Assembly: GCA_963804245.1 (NCBI GenBank)
Contig: CAWDPQ010000010.1
Location: 248,001 to 312,000 of the forward strand
Reading direction: 5' to 3'
Origin: CAWDPQ01 sp963804245
GTDB lineage: Bacteria; Acidobacteriota; Vicinamibacteria; Vicinamibacterales; 2-12-FULL-66-21
DNA length: 64,000 nt
The position numbers and the translations under genes were made by a program. Under the pieces are notes generated by a model. The model saw only the letters and a list, made by a program, of their open reading frames with translations, did not search any database and was not told the origin of the DNA. This document shows positions 32,334-42,983 of the stretch, in pieces. The stretch's first letter is position 1, and each line of letters starts with the position of its first letter.

Positions 32334-35300
32334 TCAGAAGTAGAACTTCAACCCGAATTGAATGATGCGCGCGTTGCCGGCGGTCAGGATCTGCCCGAAG
32401 CCGCTCGACTCGCGTGCGATGTTCGGCGGACCGAAGTTCGCGTGATTGAAGGCGTTGAACAACTCGGTGCGGAACTGGAAGTAGCGCCGATCGCTGACGT
32501 TGAAGTTCTTCGCCAGCGTGAAGTCGAAGTTCGCCAGGCCCGGGCCGCGCATGATGCCGACGCCGGCGTTGCCGAACGCCTGGGGAGACGGGCTGAATGC
32601 CGGCGCAAACGCGTCGGTATTGAACCAGCGCGCGACCGTGCGCTCCGATTCGGGCAACTCCGGATCGCCGATGAGGTTTGGCCGGGCGCGCCGCTCGCCG
32701 CCGAGGTTGAGCACCGAGGAGCCCCCGAGCGTCGCCGTCAGAGCGAAGCCGCTCTGGAGCACGTGAATGCCGGTGACCTGCCAGCCGCCAAACGCGAAAT
32801 CCATCGCCCGGTTCCAACCGTCGCCGAAGCGCCGGCCGCGGCCGAACGGCAGTTCCCAGATGTAGCTGGCCACGAACCGGTGCCTGTATGTCGAACTCCG
32901 CCGGTCCACGTTCCGCGCGCAGATTGTTGCCGTCCTGCGGCTCGCGGAACACTCCGGTGTCGATACCCGCGCCGCCGCCGCTGGTTGAGATGTGATCCGG
33001 CGCATCGGTGATCGCTTCGCCGAGTGTGTAGCTGATCATGCCGCTCAGCCCCTTCGAGAAGCGCTTGTCGAGGCGCATCTGCAGGGACTTGTAGTTGGAG
33101 GCGACGCGATTCTCCATCCACTGGATGTCGCCGAAGGCCGGATACGGCCGGGCGCCCGCCGCTTGTGAGCCATCCGGGTTGGTAATCACCGCGCGTTGAT
33201 TCAGGTTGCGGAAGCCGTTCAGCTTCGTGCCCTTGTTGCCCACATACGCGATGTCGAGCACGACGTCGGGCCACAGCTCATACTGCATGCCGACGTTGAA
33301 CTGCTGGATGTACGGCGTGCGCTGGTTGGCATCCTGGGCGCGGCGGAGAACCGTCGGCGTCAGCGCATTCGGATCGAGGAGACCCGACGGGTAACCGTCG
33401 ACGAGGCGGAATGGCGCCGCCGACGAAATGGCTGCCGCGCCGCTGACGCTCGTCTGCAGCAGGTTATCGACCAGGTACGGAGGATTGAAACCGAGCAATC
33501 CTTCACGTCCCTGCCGGACCGTGTGGGTGTAGAACACCCCATACCCGCCGCGCACGACCATCTTCGTCCACGGTGTGTAGGCAAAGCCGATGCGCGGAGC
33601 AAAGTTGTTGCGATCCGGGTGAATCAGGGCGCGCTCGAACGTACTCCCGTCGCCGGCAAAGATCATCGTGCCGGTCGCCGGATCGAAGTTCGAGAACTGA
33701 TTGTCCTTTTCGACCGGCGGGTTCGCGTACTCGTAACGGATACCGACGTTCGCCGTGAGCTTCGGGCTGATGCGATAGTCATCCTGCACGAAGTAGAACT
33801 GCATGTCCTGACCCTGGTTCATGACCGTGTAGCTGGTCAGCGCCAGTTGCGACGGCAGGCCGAGCAGCAGATCGCCGACTGCACGGTTCGTGAACCGATT
33901 CTCGAAGTTCATGCGTCCGACCGTGGCATTGAGGTCGTTGATCCTCGTCTCGACGTGCAGGAACTCGCCGCCGAACTTGATGAAATGCGCGCCGCGGTTG
34001 TAACTGAACGTCGCCCGTGGATTCCACGACCGCGGCGTCTGGAACTGCGGCGTGGACGTGTGGCGTCCAACCGCGTCGAATCCCTGGACGTTGACCTTGG
34101 GCACGCCGCCGACAATCAACGGATCGTTCGGCACGTTTTTCAGACCGACTTGCGCCGCACCGTCGACGCCGAAGTTGGGCGGGTAGGTGTAATAGTCACC
34201 TCTCGCATAACCAAAGCGCAGATCCCCAACAAGATTGGGCGACATCGTCCAGGTCAAGCCAAGCGCCAGTCCCTGCGAGCGGTTGTCGTTGGAGCCAAAC
34301 GCGTCGTTGAACGAACCTTCCGCCAGGCCGGGCAGCGGCGCCGGCCGGAACGTCAGGGTGTCCACGAAACTGTAACGCCCGAAGAACGTCATGCTCGGCT
34401 TGAACTGATGATCGATGCGGATGTCGAACTGATCCTGCGTGGTGTCGGTCACCGGCGTCGAGGCGTAGATGGTCGAGTTGGGAACGTTCGGATCGGGAAT
34501 CAGCGCGACGATGGCGGCGCCGACCGGATCCCAACGATCGCGCGGGATGACCCACTGGCCCTGAGCGTTCTGGCTGAAAGCCGGGCGTCCCGCGGCGAAC
34601 GGGTCGTTCACCACGCTGCTGAAAAGGCCGGCCTTTTCCGCCGCCGTCGGCACCAGCCGCACGCGCGGCACGCCTTCCAGATCGCGCAGCCCTTCGTAAT
34701 CGCCGAACCAGAACGTCCGGTTGCGGACGAGCGGGCCGCCGACCGCCACACCGAACTGGTTGCGCTCGCGTTTCGGCTTGGGCGCATTCAGCGCGTTCGA
34801 GAAGAAGTTGTTGGCATCGAGCCTGTCGTTGCGCAGGAACTCGTAGACGCTGCCTCTCACCATGTTCGTGCCGGACTTGATCGTGGCATTGACGACGGCG
34901 CCCGAGCTGCGGCCGTATTCCGCCGAATAGGCGTTCGTCTGGATCTTGAACTCCTGCAGGGCCTCGATCGAGGGCTGCACGAGTTGCACGTTCTCACCAC
35001 GGAAGGAGTTCGAGTACCAGATGTTGTCCACGCCGTCGAGCAGGAACACGTTGTTGAACGTGCGGTTGCCGTTGACGTTGAGCACGCCCTTGAAGTTCAC
35101 GCTCGCCAGCCGGGGCGTGCCCGGCAGCACGCCGGGAGAGAGCAGTGCGAGCTGGTTGTAGTCGCGGCCGTTCAGCGGCAGGTCCACGATTTGTTTCTGG
35201 TCGATGACCAGTCCGCGCGAAGACGTCTGCGTGTCGAGCAGCGGCGTTGCGCCGACGACCTCGACCGTCTCGGTCAGCTGACCCGACTGAAGCGTCACGT

Positions 35301-35616
35301 CAATCCGAGCCACCTGGGCGACCTGGAGGGTGACGCCGGTTCGTACCATCTTCGGAAAACCGCTGCTCTCGGCCGCTACCGAGTACTCGCCGGGCCTCAG
35401 ACTCGGAATGACATAGGCGCCCTCACCGTCGGTCTCGGTTTTGACGCTGATATTCGTTTGCACGTTCGTCACCGTCACGGTCGCCTTCGGCACGACGGCG
35501 CCGGATGCGTCGCGGACGATTCCGGTGATGGTTGCAGTTTCTTGTTGGGCGGAGGCGGGCGAGCAGAACAGCAGACACGTAAAGAGAAACAGAGCCGTCA
35601 GCGGTCGTCTGTGCAT
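32334..35616 (-). CDS. TonB-dependent receptor with carboxypeptidase-regulatory domain (one frameshift)
   Basis: The ATG at 35616 has an AGGAG ribosome binding site and opens a signal peptide (ALFLFTCLLFCSPASAQQ). The roughly 1,094-residue product has an N-terminal carboxypeptidase-regulatory domain (ITGIVRDASGAVVPKATVTV), a plug (QIVDLPLNGRDYNQLALLSP, SAEYGRSSGAVVNATIKSG), and a 22-strand-type barrel (DDYRISPKLTANVGIRYEY) ending in the aromatic strand FGLKFYF. One frame change near 32880 (DIQ to HRFVASYIWELPFG) is the equivalent of one extra base; both sides match. This is the Oar-like outer-membrane receptor class. It is divergent from the PQQ dehydrogenase gene. Confidence 0.88.
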
Positions 35617-35764
35617 GACAGATCTCCTGGCGATATGGACATCTCGACGAGAGTGCAGCATCGTACCTCCGTTTTTGCTCAAAGCGAATGGTTTTTACTC
35701 GCAATCGCACTCATTTCCTCATGGACCTGTAAAGTTGGGGCGACACGATTTGGCGGAGGTTTGA

Positions 35765-37631
35765 ATGGCTTTTCGGACGGTGGCGGGGCTGTTGCTGCTG
35801 ACGTCGATCGCCTTTGGCACGTGGCAGTCGCGGGCCGGACGCGAGCGACGGCGACTGGCAGTCGTTTGGCCGCGATCCTGGCGCGCGTCGCTATTCCCCT
35901 CTCACCCAGATCAACACGAAGAACGTGGCCTCGCTGCTCGAGGCCTGGGCCTTCGATACTGGCGTCCAGGATCTGCAGGTGACGCCAATCGTCGTCGACG
36001 GCCTGATGTACTTCACCGGCGGGTCGACGGTGTTTGCCCTCGAACCGGAAACCGGCAAGACCGTCTGGACGTTCCGCGCACAAGGTGCCGTCAGCCGACG
36101 CGGCGTGGCCTACTGGCCCGGCGGTGGCTCGACTGCACCACGGCTGTTCTCCGGCGCCGGTGATGGCCGGATGGTTGCCATCGACGCCAGAACCGGCACG
36201 GTTGTCTCCGAGTTCGGCGAGCGTGGATACGTGGACTTGAAGGAAAGCGTGCGAGGCGACGTCGACGGCAAGCTGGAGCTGATCACCCCGCCGGTCGTTT
36301 ACAGGGACGTCGTGATTACCGGCGGCAGCAATCAGGAGCAGGAACCCAGTCAGGGACTCTACGGCGATATTCGCGGATGGGACGCCCGTACTGGAAAGCT
36401 GATCTGGTCTTTCCACACCGTTCCGCGGCCGGGTGAGCCCGGGATCGAAACCTGGGAAGGCGAGAGCTGGAAGAACCGCTCGGGAACCAACGTCTGGACG
36501 TTCATGACGGTCGATGTGGAGCGTGGCCTCGTGTTCGCGCCGACCGGATCGCCGACATCGGACTTTTACGGCGCCGATCGCAAGGGGAAGAATCTCTACG
36601 GGAACTCGCTCATTGCCCTCGAGGCGGCGACCGGCAAGCTCAAATGGTTCCAGCAGCTGGTGCATCACGATTTATGGGACTGGGATCTGCCCGCCGCGCC
36701 GGCTCTGATCGACGTCACGCGCGGCGGCCGTCGCATTCCCGCGGTCGCACAAATCACGAAGATGAGCACGCTCTTCATCTTCGACCGGACGACGGGTGAG
36801 CCGATCCACGGCATCGAAGAAATGCCCGTGCCGTCGAGCGACGTACCAGGCGAAGCGAGCTGGCCGACGCAGCCGTTTCCCATCAAGCCGCCGCCGCTGT
36901 CGCGGACGTCGTTCGATCCGGCAAAGGACTTCTACACCCTCACGCCTGAGCACGCCGCCTACTGCCGTGATCTGTGGGACAAGCACAAGATGTACACGAA
37001 GGGAATCTTCACGCCCACCGGGCTCGAAGGCACGATGGTGACGTTTCCCAGCACGCTCGGCGGCGGCAACTGGAGCGGTCTGTCTTTCGATCCGGTCCGC
37101 GGCCTGGCGTTTGCCAACATCATGAATCTCGGCCAGGTGGCGCGAATGGAGACGCGAACCGACCCGGCATCTGGCGCCGTGACCTACAAGCGGACGTCGC
37201 CGTGGAACACCGCGTACGGCCGGTTCTGGAATCCGGCGACGAAGGTTCCGTGTTCCGCGCCGCCGTTCGGTGAGCTCGTCGCGGTCGACGTCAGCCGCGG
37301 CACCATCGCCTGGCGCGTGCCGCTCGGCGTATTCGACGATCTGCAGGCGCGCGGATTCGGCAATACCGGCACGCCGAACATCGGCGGCACCATCGTCACC
37401 GCCGGGGGCCTCGTCTTCATCGGCGCGACCATCGATCGACGGTTCCGCGCTTTCGATGCTCAGACCGGCGCCACGCTTTGGGAGACGATGCTCGAGGCCA
37501 GCGCGCACGCGACGCCGATGACCTTCATGGGGCGGAACGGGCGCCAATACGTGGTCGTGGCTGCCAGCGGGAACGGAATTCTCGCGTCGCCGCCGGGGTC
37601 GAAGATCGTGGCGTTCGCGTTACGGAAGTGA
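35765..37631 (+). CDS. PQQ-dependent quinoprotein dehydrogenase (one frameshift near the N-terminus)
   Basis: The start at 35765 has a GGAGG ribosome binding site and gives the leader MAFRTVAGLLLLTSIAFGTW; after about 35840 the frame changes by the equivalent of one base and continues DASDGDWQSFGRDPGARRYS. The mature part is an eight-bladed propeller with tryptophan-docking repeats (GLAFANIMNLG, GGGNWSGLSFDP, LVHHDLWDWDLPAAPALID, FGNTGTPNIGGTIVTAGGLV). PLTQINTKNV at the first blade and the overall spelling match membrane-type glucose/quinate or related alcohol quinoproteins, which pass electrons to ubiquinone. There is no cytochrome c domain. It is divergent from the TonB receptor; PQQ synthesis genes are not in view. 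Confidence 0.85.
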
Positions 37632-38082
37632 GTGGTCGAGGGGACGGAGATCACGGGACGAGCATTCAACACGAAGACGCGAAGACACGAAGACGCGAGC
37701 AACAGCCGCTTCAGGAAACGCCAGTGACTTGTCGAAGAGCTCCAACGCAGAGAGCGCAAAGGGCGAGAGACGTCTCGGGTGGTTTGTCGCGGGCTGGCGT
37801 GCGCCGGTCTTCGACCGGCGTAGAGGGTCAGTCGAATGCGAAAACACAAGCCATCAAACAGTCGATATGGCTTGCGTTCGCATTTGACTGACCCTCACCG
37901 CGCGAAGCGCGGCACGCCAGCCCGACGCTGCAACTAGCCATCCTTGGCGTCTCTGCGTATTCTCAGCGGTTCTCGGCGTTTGAAGCTTTTTGCAAGTGAA
38001 CGTCGTCCGGAACGGCCGGTAGCTCCGCGCCCCCGTGCCTCCGTGTTGAAATCCCGTCCCGTGTCCTCCGCTTCCTCTGCGA
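37632..38082. other. 450-nt intergenic gap of stacked repeats, no gene
   Basis: After the PQQ dehydrogenase comes a tandem of ACGAAGACGCGAAGACACGA (about 37668-37700), then CGCAGAGAGCGCAAAGGGCG, then the hairpin and palindrome noted at 37804-37896, then CGCGAAGCGCGGCACGCC, and finally GTCTCTGCGTATTCTCAGCGG up to the end of the next gene. None of the open frames here looks coding. The stretch lies between two genes that converge, and acts as a landing site for several repeat families. Confidence 0.6.
37804..37896. repeat. Long interrupted palindrome (REP-like) with adjacent hairpin
   Basis: A compact hairpin GCCGGTC-TTC-GACCGGC lies at 37803-37819. Beside it the arm 37823-37854 (begins GAGGGTCAGTCGAATGCGAA, ends AAGCCAT) is inverted at 37867-37896 (ATGGCTTGCG ... 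GACTGACCCTC) with only a few mismatches and a 12-nt loop. Such arms of about 30 nt around a short loop are typical of RAYT-associated REP/BIME elements. There is no transposase gene nearby. Confidence 0.65.
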
Positions 38083-40827
38083 TCACTCGTAGCGCAGCGC
38101 GCTCAACGGATCGATCCGGGCCGCACGCCGCGCGGGCGCGGTGGCGGCGAGCAGCGCGATGAACAGCATCAGCAGCACGACGGCGACGATTGTGACCATG
38201 TCGTTCGGCCTGAGCCCGAACAACAGCGAGGACACGAACCTGGTCAGCGCGAGGGCAACCGGAATTCCGCAGGCGATGCCGACGGCGACGAGGAGCAGCG
38301 TCTCGCGCAGCACCATCCACACGATGTTCCGGGGGAAGGCGCCGATGGCCATGCGGATGCCGATTTCATTCGTGCGCCGTACGACGGAGTACGCGAGCAC
38401 GCCATAGAGGCCGACGCTCGCCAGCACGACCGCGACCACCCCGAAAAGAACCGACAGCCTGGCGATGAGGCGTTCGCGCACGAGCGACTCGTCGATGAGC
38501 CGCGTCAGCGCTTTGATGGTGAGCACGGGCATCGACGGCGCAACTTCCCTGACCGCAGCGCGAAGGACTGGCGTCATCCGCGCCGGGGGGACGCTCGTCC
38601 GCACTTCGAAGTTGGCGGTCGTCAGCCCGTCGATTGGCTGCAGGTACGACACGTACATGCGCCGGCGCACGTCGTCGCGCAAACCATGGTCGCGCGCGTT
38701 CGTCGACACCCCGACAATCGTCAGCGCCATATTGTCGTCGGTGATCAATTTGCCGAGCGGATTCTGATTGGGGAAATAGAAGCGCGCCATGCTGTCGTTG
38801 ATGACCGCGACGCGGGCGGCACGCTCGTTGTCCGACTCGTTGAAATCGCGTCCGAGGAGAAGAGGAATTCCGACGTTCGTGAAGTAACCGGGACCCACCT
38901 GGTCGAAGCGCACGACACGGTCTGCCTGAGAAGACGGCGTGTACCCTTCGATAGTCACGCTGGCGCTCGATTCGGTACCGCTGAAGAGACCGTTTTCGGA
39001 GAACGTCGCCGCGGTGACGCCGGGTATGGTGCGGACGCGCTCGAGGAGCCGGACGCAGACCCGGCCGATGTCGTCGCCGACGTATCCGGCGGAGATGGGG
39101 TCGACGCGCATCAGGATCACGTCCTCAGGCTGGTAGCCGAGGTCCTGCGCCTTCATGTTGTAGAGCGTGCGCGTGAAGAGCCCCGTACCCATGAGGAGGA
39201 TCACTGAGAGCGTGACCTGCACCGCCACCAGCGCGCGTCCGAGCTTCCACCCACTGGCGGCCGATCGCCCGGACTCTTTGAGGGCCGTGCTCACGTCGAC
39301 GCGCGTGGCGCGCAGGGCCGGAACCAGGCCGAAGAGCAGTGCGGTCACGAACGACACGGCAGCGGTGAAGGCAAAGGTACGCAGGTCGGGCTTCAGATCG
39401 AGCCTGAGCGAGCTGCTCGTTTCCGCCACCGTCGAGAACAGTGCGCCGCTGCCCCACCAGGCGATCGCCACGGCTACCGCACCGCCCGTGAGAGCCAGCA
39501 GTACGCTTTCGGTCAGCAGCTGTCGAATGACTCGCGACCGGCTGGCGCCGATGGCCATGCGGATGCTGATCTCGCGACGGCGGGCCGAGCCCCGGGCCAG
39601 CAACAGGTTGGCCAGATTGGCGCAGGCGATGAGCAGGACGACCGCCACCATGACCATCAGCACGGTCAGCGGCTGAGAAAATTGTCCGCGCAGCTGACTG
39701 AGACCCTTCTCGCCGGTGGCGAGCGCCAGGTTGGCGGCGGCAATCGAGCGCCGATCGTCCGCCGTGATTTCAGTCCCGCGCTCTTGCGTCAGCGCCTGCC
39801 TGAGGAGAACGGTCCCACCGGCTTTGGCCTTGTTCGAGGCCGACGCCTGGTTGTAGCCGCGCCATCAGGCGAACCCACGACGCCGACGTGCGGCGCAGCC
39901 AGGGGCGGCCCGGCATGAAGTGTTCCTGCATCATGATCGGCGCCCAGAAGTCTGGATGCTGTCCAACTGTTTCGCCGGTGAAACCAGCGGGTGCAACACC
40001 CACGATTCGAAACTGTGAGGCGCGCCGTGACGTCGATGCGCTGTTCGACTCGAAGCCGCCGGTGCCGGCGCCGCTCGACAACGTCCCCGGGCTCAAGCGC
40101 ATCGACTGGTCGAGCACAGCCGGGTCGCTGTTGAACCGGCGCTGCCAGAACGCGTGGCTGATCACGATCACCGGGTGTGCGCCCGGATCGCGATCGTCAT
40201 CCTGCGCAATGAGGCGGCCGAGACGCGGTTTCACGCCGAGAAGATCGAAGTAGTTGCCGGTTATCAGGCGCCCCTCGAGGAAGCTGGATGGATCTTCGTT
40301 GCCGTCCACCGATACCTGAGACACGTTGGCAAAGCCGAACATGCCTTTGAAGAGATGCGCACTGTTGTCGCGAAAGAACTGATAGCGGGGGTATGACTGG
40401 ACGGCGCCGAAGACAACCAGCTCGTGCGGCGATTCAACGGGCAGGAGCCGCAGCATCACCCGATCGATGAGCGAGAAGATCGCCGCGTTGGCTCCGATGC
40501 CGAGGGCCAGCGAGACGACAGCCACAGCCGTGAAACCGGGCGCCCTTCGCAGCCCTCGTGCCGCATAAGCCAGGTCGTAGAGCAGGCGTTCCATGGATCG
40601 TACCTCCGTGAGTCGAGCGTCCGTTCGCGAATGACCGCCGGGTTGCCCAGCAGTTGTGCGGCGCGGCGAAGCGCCGCCTCGCGGCTGACGCCGTTCGCCA
40701 TCAACTGCGTCGCCCGCATCTCGAGGTGAAAGCGCAGTTCTTCATCCACCCGTTCGCGCAGGCGCCGTCGTTTGAACAGCGCGTCGACGAGGGCTCGCAG
40801 GTCGGCCTGCCACTGCGTGCGGCGCAT
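38083..40827 (-). CDS. ADOP/MacB-type ABC permease, coupled to PadR (frameshifted)
   Basis: The start ATG at 40827 overlaps the PadR stop (TGATG). The first 75 residues are the ADOP-type N-terminal helix bundle (ERVDEELRFHLEMRATQLMA); after a frame change near 40605 comes MERLLYDLAYAARGLRRAPG and the first FtsX-type TM segment (VVSLALGIGANAAIFSL), and after a second change near 39850 the rest, about 915 residues in all. Two MacB-PCD periplasmic domains and two FtsX permease blocks (LIACANLANLLLARGSARR; VLAYSVVRRTNEIGIRMAIG) are present. ADOPs (acidobacterial duplicated orphan permeases) lack their own ATPase gene and are a signature of Acidobacteriota. Confidence 0.85.
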
Positions 40828-41174
40828 CAGGGCACCGCCGGGTCGATGATTCGGGCCACGACGTCGACGAACCGACGCCAGTTCGCCACTTCGATGACGA
40901 CGCGGCGACGTCCGCGCGGGGTGAGCGAGTAGAAACGCGCCCGCCGGTTGTTGTCGGACGTACCCCATTCCGACACGATGAGGCCGCGGTCCTCGAGGCG
41001 GTGAAGCGCGGGGTAGAGCGAACCTTCTTCGACCCGGAGCACGTCCTCGGATACCTGGTGCAAGTACTCCGCGATGCCGAAGCCGTGCATCGCGCCCCGC
41101 GCCAGGCGCGCCAGGATCAGAATGTCGAGCGTGCCGAGGGCGAGCTCGCCGGACGGTCCTTGAGGCCTTCCCAT
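40827..41174 (-). CDS. PadR family transcriptional regulator
   Basis: The 115-aa protein is a winged-helix PadR regulator: LGTLDILILARLARGAMHGF leads into the recognition helix, then LRVEEGSLYPALHRLEDRGL and the wing RRARFYSLTPRGRR. The C-terminal helix (VIEVANWRRFVDVVARIIDP) would form the dimer. It overlaps the ADOP permease start by one base, the usual pairing in Acidobacteria, and probably represses the pair in response to a small molecule or membrane stress. Confidence 0.92.
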   Translation of the reverse strand: MGRPQGPSGELALGTLDILILARLARGAMHGFGIAEYLHQVSEDVLRVEEGSLYPALHRLEDRGLIVSEWGTSDNNRRARFYSLTPRGRRRVVIEVANWRRFVDVVARIIDPAVP

Positions 41175-41388
41175 AGATTATTGAGATGAGAACGTATCGC
41201 GGCGTCGCAGACGCTGTCAAGGGAGGAAGAACGACGCCGTTTATAGAATTCGCTCATCCGATCACGGCGAGTGACGCGGAAATTGGATCTGAGCTCGGAT
41301 CGATCGCGGAGGTTGATCGTGCACAGGGCGGATACGGCTTAGCTTGAAGCGCATCTCCCGGCAGGATAGGGTAGTGCAGAATTCTTCG

Positions 41389-41679
41389 ATGAGCGTCACG
41401 GTCAGTTGTCCTCAACTTGGAGATGCGGCACTGCGCTCGCAGCTGCACGACCAGGTCAGGGAAGTCGTGCGGCGGTGGCGTCCTTCCTTCGAATACTGGC
41501 GTCTCTCGATTTTCAAATCGCAGTCTGGATCGGGGTGGGATCTGGCGATGAGCGGACCGCGGTTCCGCAAAGTCTTCACGTTGTATGGGCCCGCCGACGA
41601 TCTTCCCGGGCTCGTGAGCGCATACGTCGACGCCATCCTCGCGCAGAAAAGCGTTCCGTCACCAGCGTCGCGATCATAG
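41389..41679 (+). CDS. Small conserved-looking protein of unknown function
   Basis: From the ATG at 41389 a 96-aa soluble protein follows (a longer frame begins at 41344). It has alternating strand/helix patterning (VTVSCPQLGDAALRSQLHDQ, VVRRWRPSFEYWRLSIFKSQ, FRKVFTLYGPADDLPGLVSA) with a good codon bias, so I take it as real, but I recognise no family. It is flanked upstream by about 210 nt of spacer and downstream by a tandem repeat. Confidence 0.55.
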   Translation: MSVTVSCPQLGDAALRSQLHDQVREVVRRWRPSFEYWRLSIFKSQSGSGWDLAMSGPRFRKVFTLYGPADDLPGLVSAYVDAILAQKSVPSPASRS

Positions 41680-41757
41680 CTTCCAGCCTCCAGCCTCCAG
41701 CCTCCAGCCTCCAGCTCCAGCTCCTAGCTCCCAGCTCCTAGCTCCTAGCGTAGCGAA
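41680..41757. repeat. CCAGCCT / AGCTCCT tandem repeat
   Basis: The sequence CCAGCCT is repeated five times (about 41682-41713) and passes into CCAGCTCC, AGCTCCTAGCTCCCAGCTCC and TAGCTCCTAGCGTAGCG, repeated with small changes. It lies between two plus-strand genes. Simple repeats of this kind differ in seed sequence from gap to gap in this window. Confidence 0.75.
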
Positions 41758-41800
41758 GCTCAGCTTGCATCCATCGCCAACTAATCCATAAGCTCAGGCC

Positions 41801-42388
41801 ATGGGATTCGCGCAGTGGATGCGTGTGATCGAGACGGTGAGCGGTCTCGTCCAGCTCACCGGTCGAGTACGGCAGCCGCCGGAGTCGCCGGCCGGTCCGC
41901 TGGCCACAGGCGGCGCGATCGGTCAGCTCGAAACACGGCTCGCCGGCGTGGTCGTGGCCGCGCTGAAGGAGGCGTTCGACCGCGATCGCGTGCGCATGGA
42001 CCTCGAACGCACGCAGATGGAGTCGGAGCGCCAGCGCGCGGAGCAGGCCCTGCGCGCCGAGCTGCGACGCCAGGCGGCCGAACGCATGCTGGGTCAGCTG
42101 CGCCTGGTGGCGGTGATGGCGATCGCCATCTGGATGCTGTCGGCGGCGCTGGGCGCCTTTCTGCCGGGGATGCGCGAAGGAGCGGCCCGTCTGCTCATGG
42201 CCACGGGTTGGGCACTCACGATTGCGGCGCTTGGCTGCGCGTTCGGAGCCTGGCAGCATGTGTCGACGTGGTCGGCGGATGCGCGAGTGGGCGGCGAAAC
42301 GCCGTATCATCCGGCCGCAGTGGCCGCCCAGTGGCTGCTCCTGCTGGCGCTCGCGGTGACCGGAAGCGCTCTGCTGGTTGCCCTTTAG
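41801..42388 (+). CDS. Membrane protein with cytoplasmic coiled coil and C-terminal TM helices
   Basis: The 195-aa protein starts with a soluble part followed by a charged coiled coil (FDRDRVRMDLERTQMESERQ, RAEQALRAELRRQAAERML) up to residue 97. Then come about three hydrophobic segments (LVAVMAIAIWMLSAALGAFL, LLMATGWALTIAALGCAFGA, AAQWLLLLALAVTGSALLVA). It looks like a small membrane protein with a long cytoplasmic arm. The family is not recognised. The glutaredoxin-DUF2892 gene starts 34 nt after its stop, and glgB follows, so it may belong to that unit. Confidence 0.7.
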   Translation: MGFAQWMRVIETVSGLVQLTGRVRQPPESPAGPLATGGAIGQLETRLAGVVVAALKEAFDRDRVRMDLERTQMESERQRAEQALRAELRRQAAERMLGQLRLVAVMAIAIWMLSAALGAFLPGMREGAARLLMATGWALTIAALGCAFGAWQHVSTWSADARVGGETPYHPAAVAAQWLLLLALAVTGSALLVAL

Positions 42389-42422
42389 CGTTCCGCGATT
42401 CCGTGCGGCGGGAGTTGACGCG

Positions 42423-42983
42423 TTGATCAAGGTTTTCGGGACAGATTGGTGCTCGGACACCCGCCGCTCGCTGCGGCACCTGCGGCGGCTTCACGTTCCG
42501 CACCAATACATCAACATCGATGACAGTCTGGACGGCCTCGCCCGCGCCAAGCAGCTGACCGGCGCGAAGCGCTGCACCCCCATCGTCGATCTGGCGATGG
42601 GCGGCCAGGCGCTGGTCGAGCCGTCGAACGACACCTTGACGGGCGCGCTGGTCGAACTGGCCATGCTCACGCAGGATGAGGCATACGATCGACTGACCGT
42701 GCAGAACGTCGGAGATATCGAGCGTGCCGTGCGCATGAGCGTCGGCGGCGCCATCCTGGCGACGGCAGCGGCGTTGCCGCGCGCGAGCCGCTGGCCGTTT
42801 GCCCTGCTCGGCCTGTTCGCCGCAACGACCGGGCTGACTGGTTGGTGCCCGGCTTACCACAGGGCTGGTGTGACCTCGCTCGGTGGTCCGGGCGATCGTC
42901 CCAGCGAATCAGAGCGCGATGCGTGGGTTTCACGACGCGCGGTCGCTTCCCCTCGCCTCGTCACCGCCGGGACCGAAGCATGA
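42423..42983 (+). CDS. Glutaredoxin-like / DUF2892 fusion protein
   Basis: I prefer the TTG at 42423, which has a GGGAG ribosome binding site and begins at the glutaredoxin fold (LIKVFGTDWCSDTRRSLRHL); an ATG at 42378 would start inside the upstream gene. Residues 1-80 read as a small glutaredoxin with a CSDT active site, so only one cysteine, and the cis-Pro segment TPIVDLAMGG. From about residue 95 the DUF2892 pattern of small inner-membrane proteins follows (NVGDIERAVRMSVGGAIL ... TGWCPAYHRAG, the usual CP motif). A redox domain joined to this YgaP-type membrane domain is uncommon. The stop overlaps the glgB start (ATGA). Confidence 0.7.
   Translation: MIKVFGTDWCSDTRRSLRHLRRLHVPHQYINIDDSLDGLARAKQLTGAKRCTPIVDLAMGGQALVEPSNDTLTGALVELAMLTQDEAYDRLTVQNVGDIERAVRMSVGGAILATAAALPRASRWPFALLGLFAATTGLTGWCPAYHRAGVTSLGGPGDRPSESERDAWVSRRAVASPRLVTAGTEA

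Noticed and set aside
33196..35982. Plus-strand open frame of 928 codons
   Set aside because: Opposite the second TonB receptor and running into the start region of the PQQ gene; no signal, no domain, composition of a shadow.
37632..38082. CRISPR-like appearance of repeated ACGAAGACGCG words
   Set aside because: The repeats are contiguous and short, without unique spacers of equal length, and there are no cas genes.
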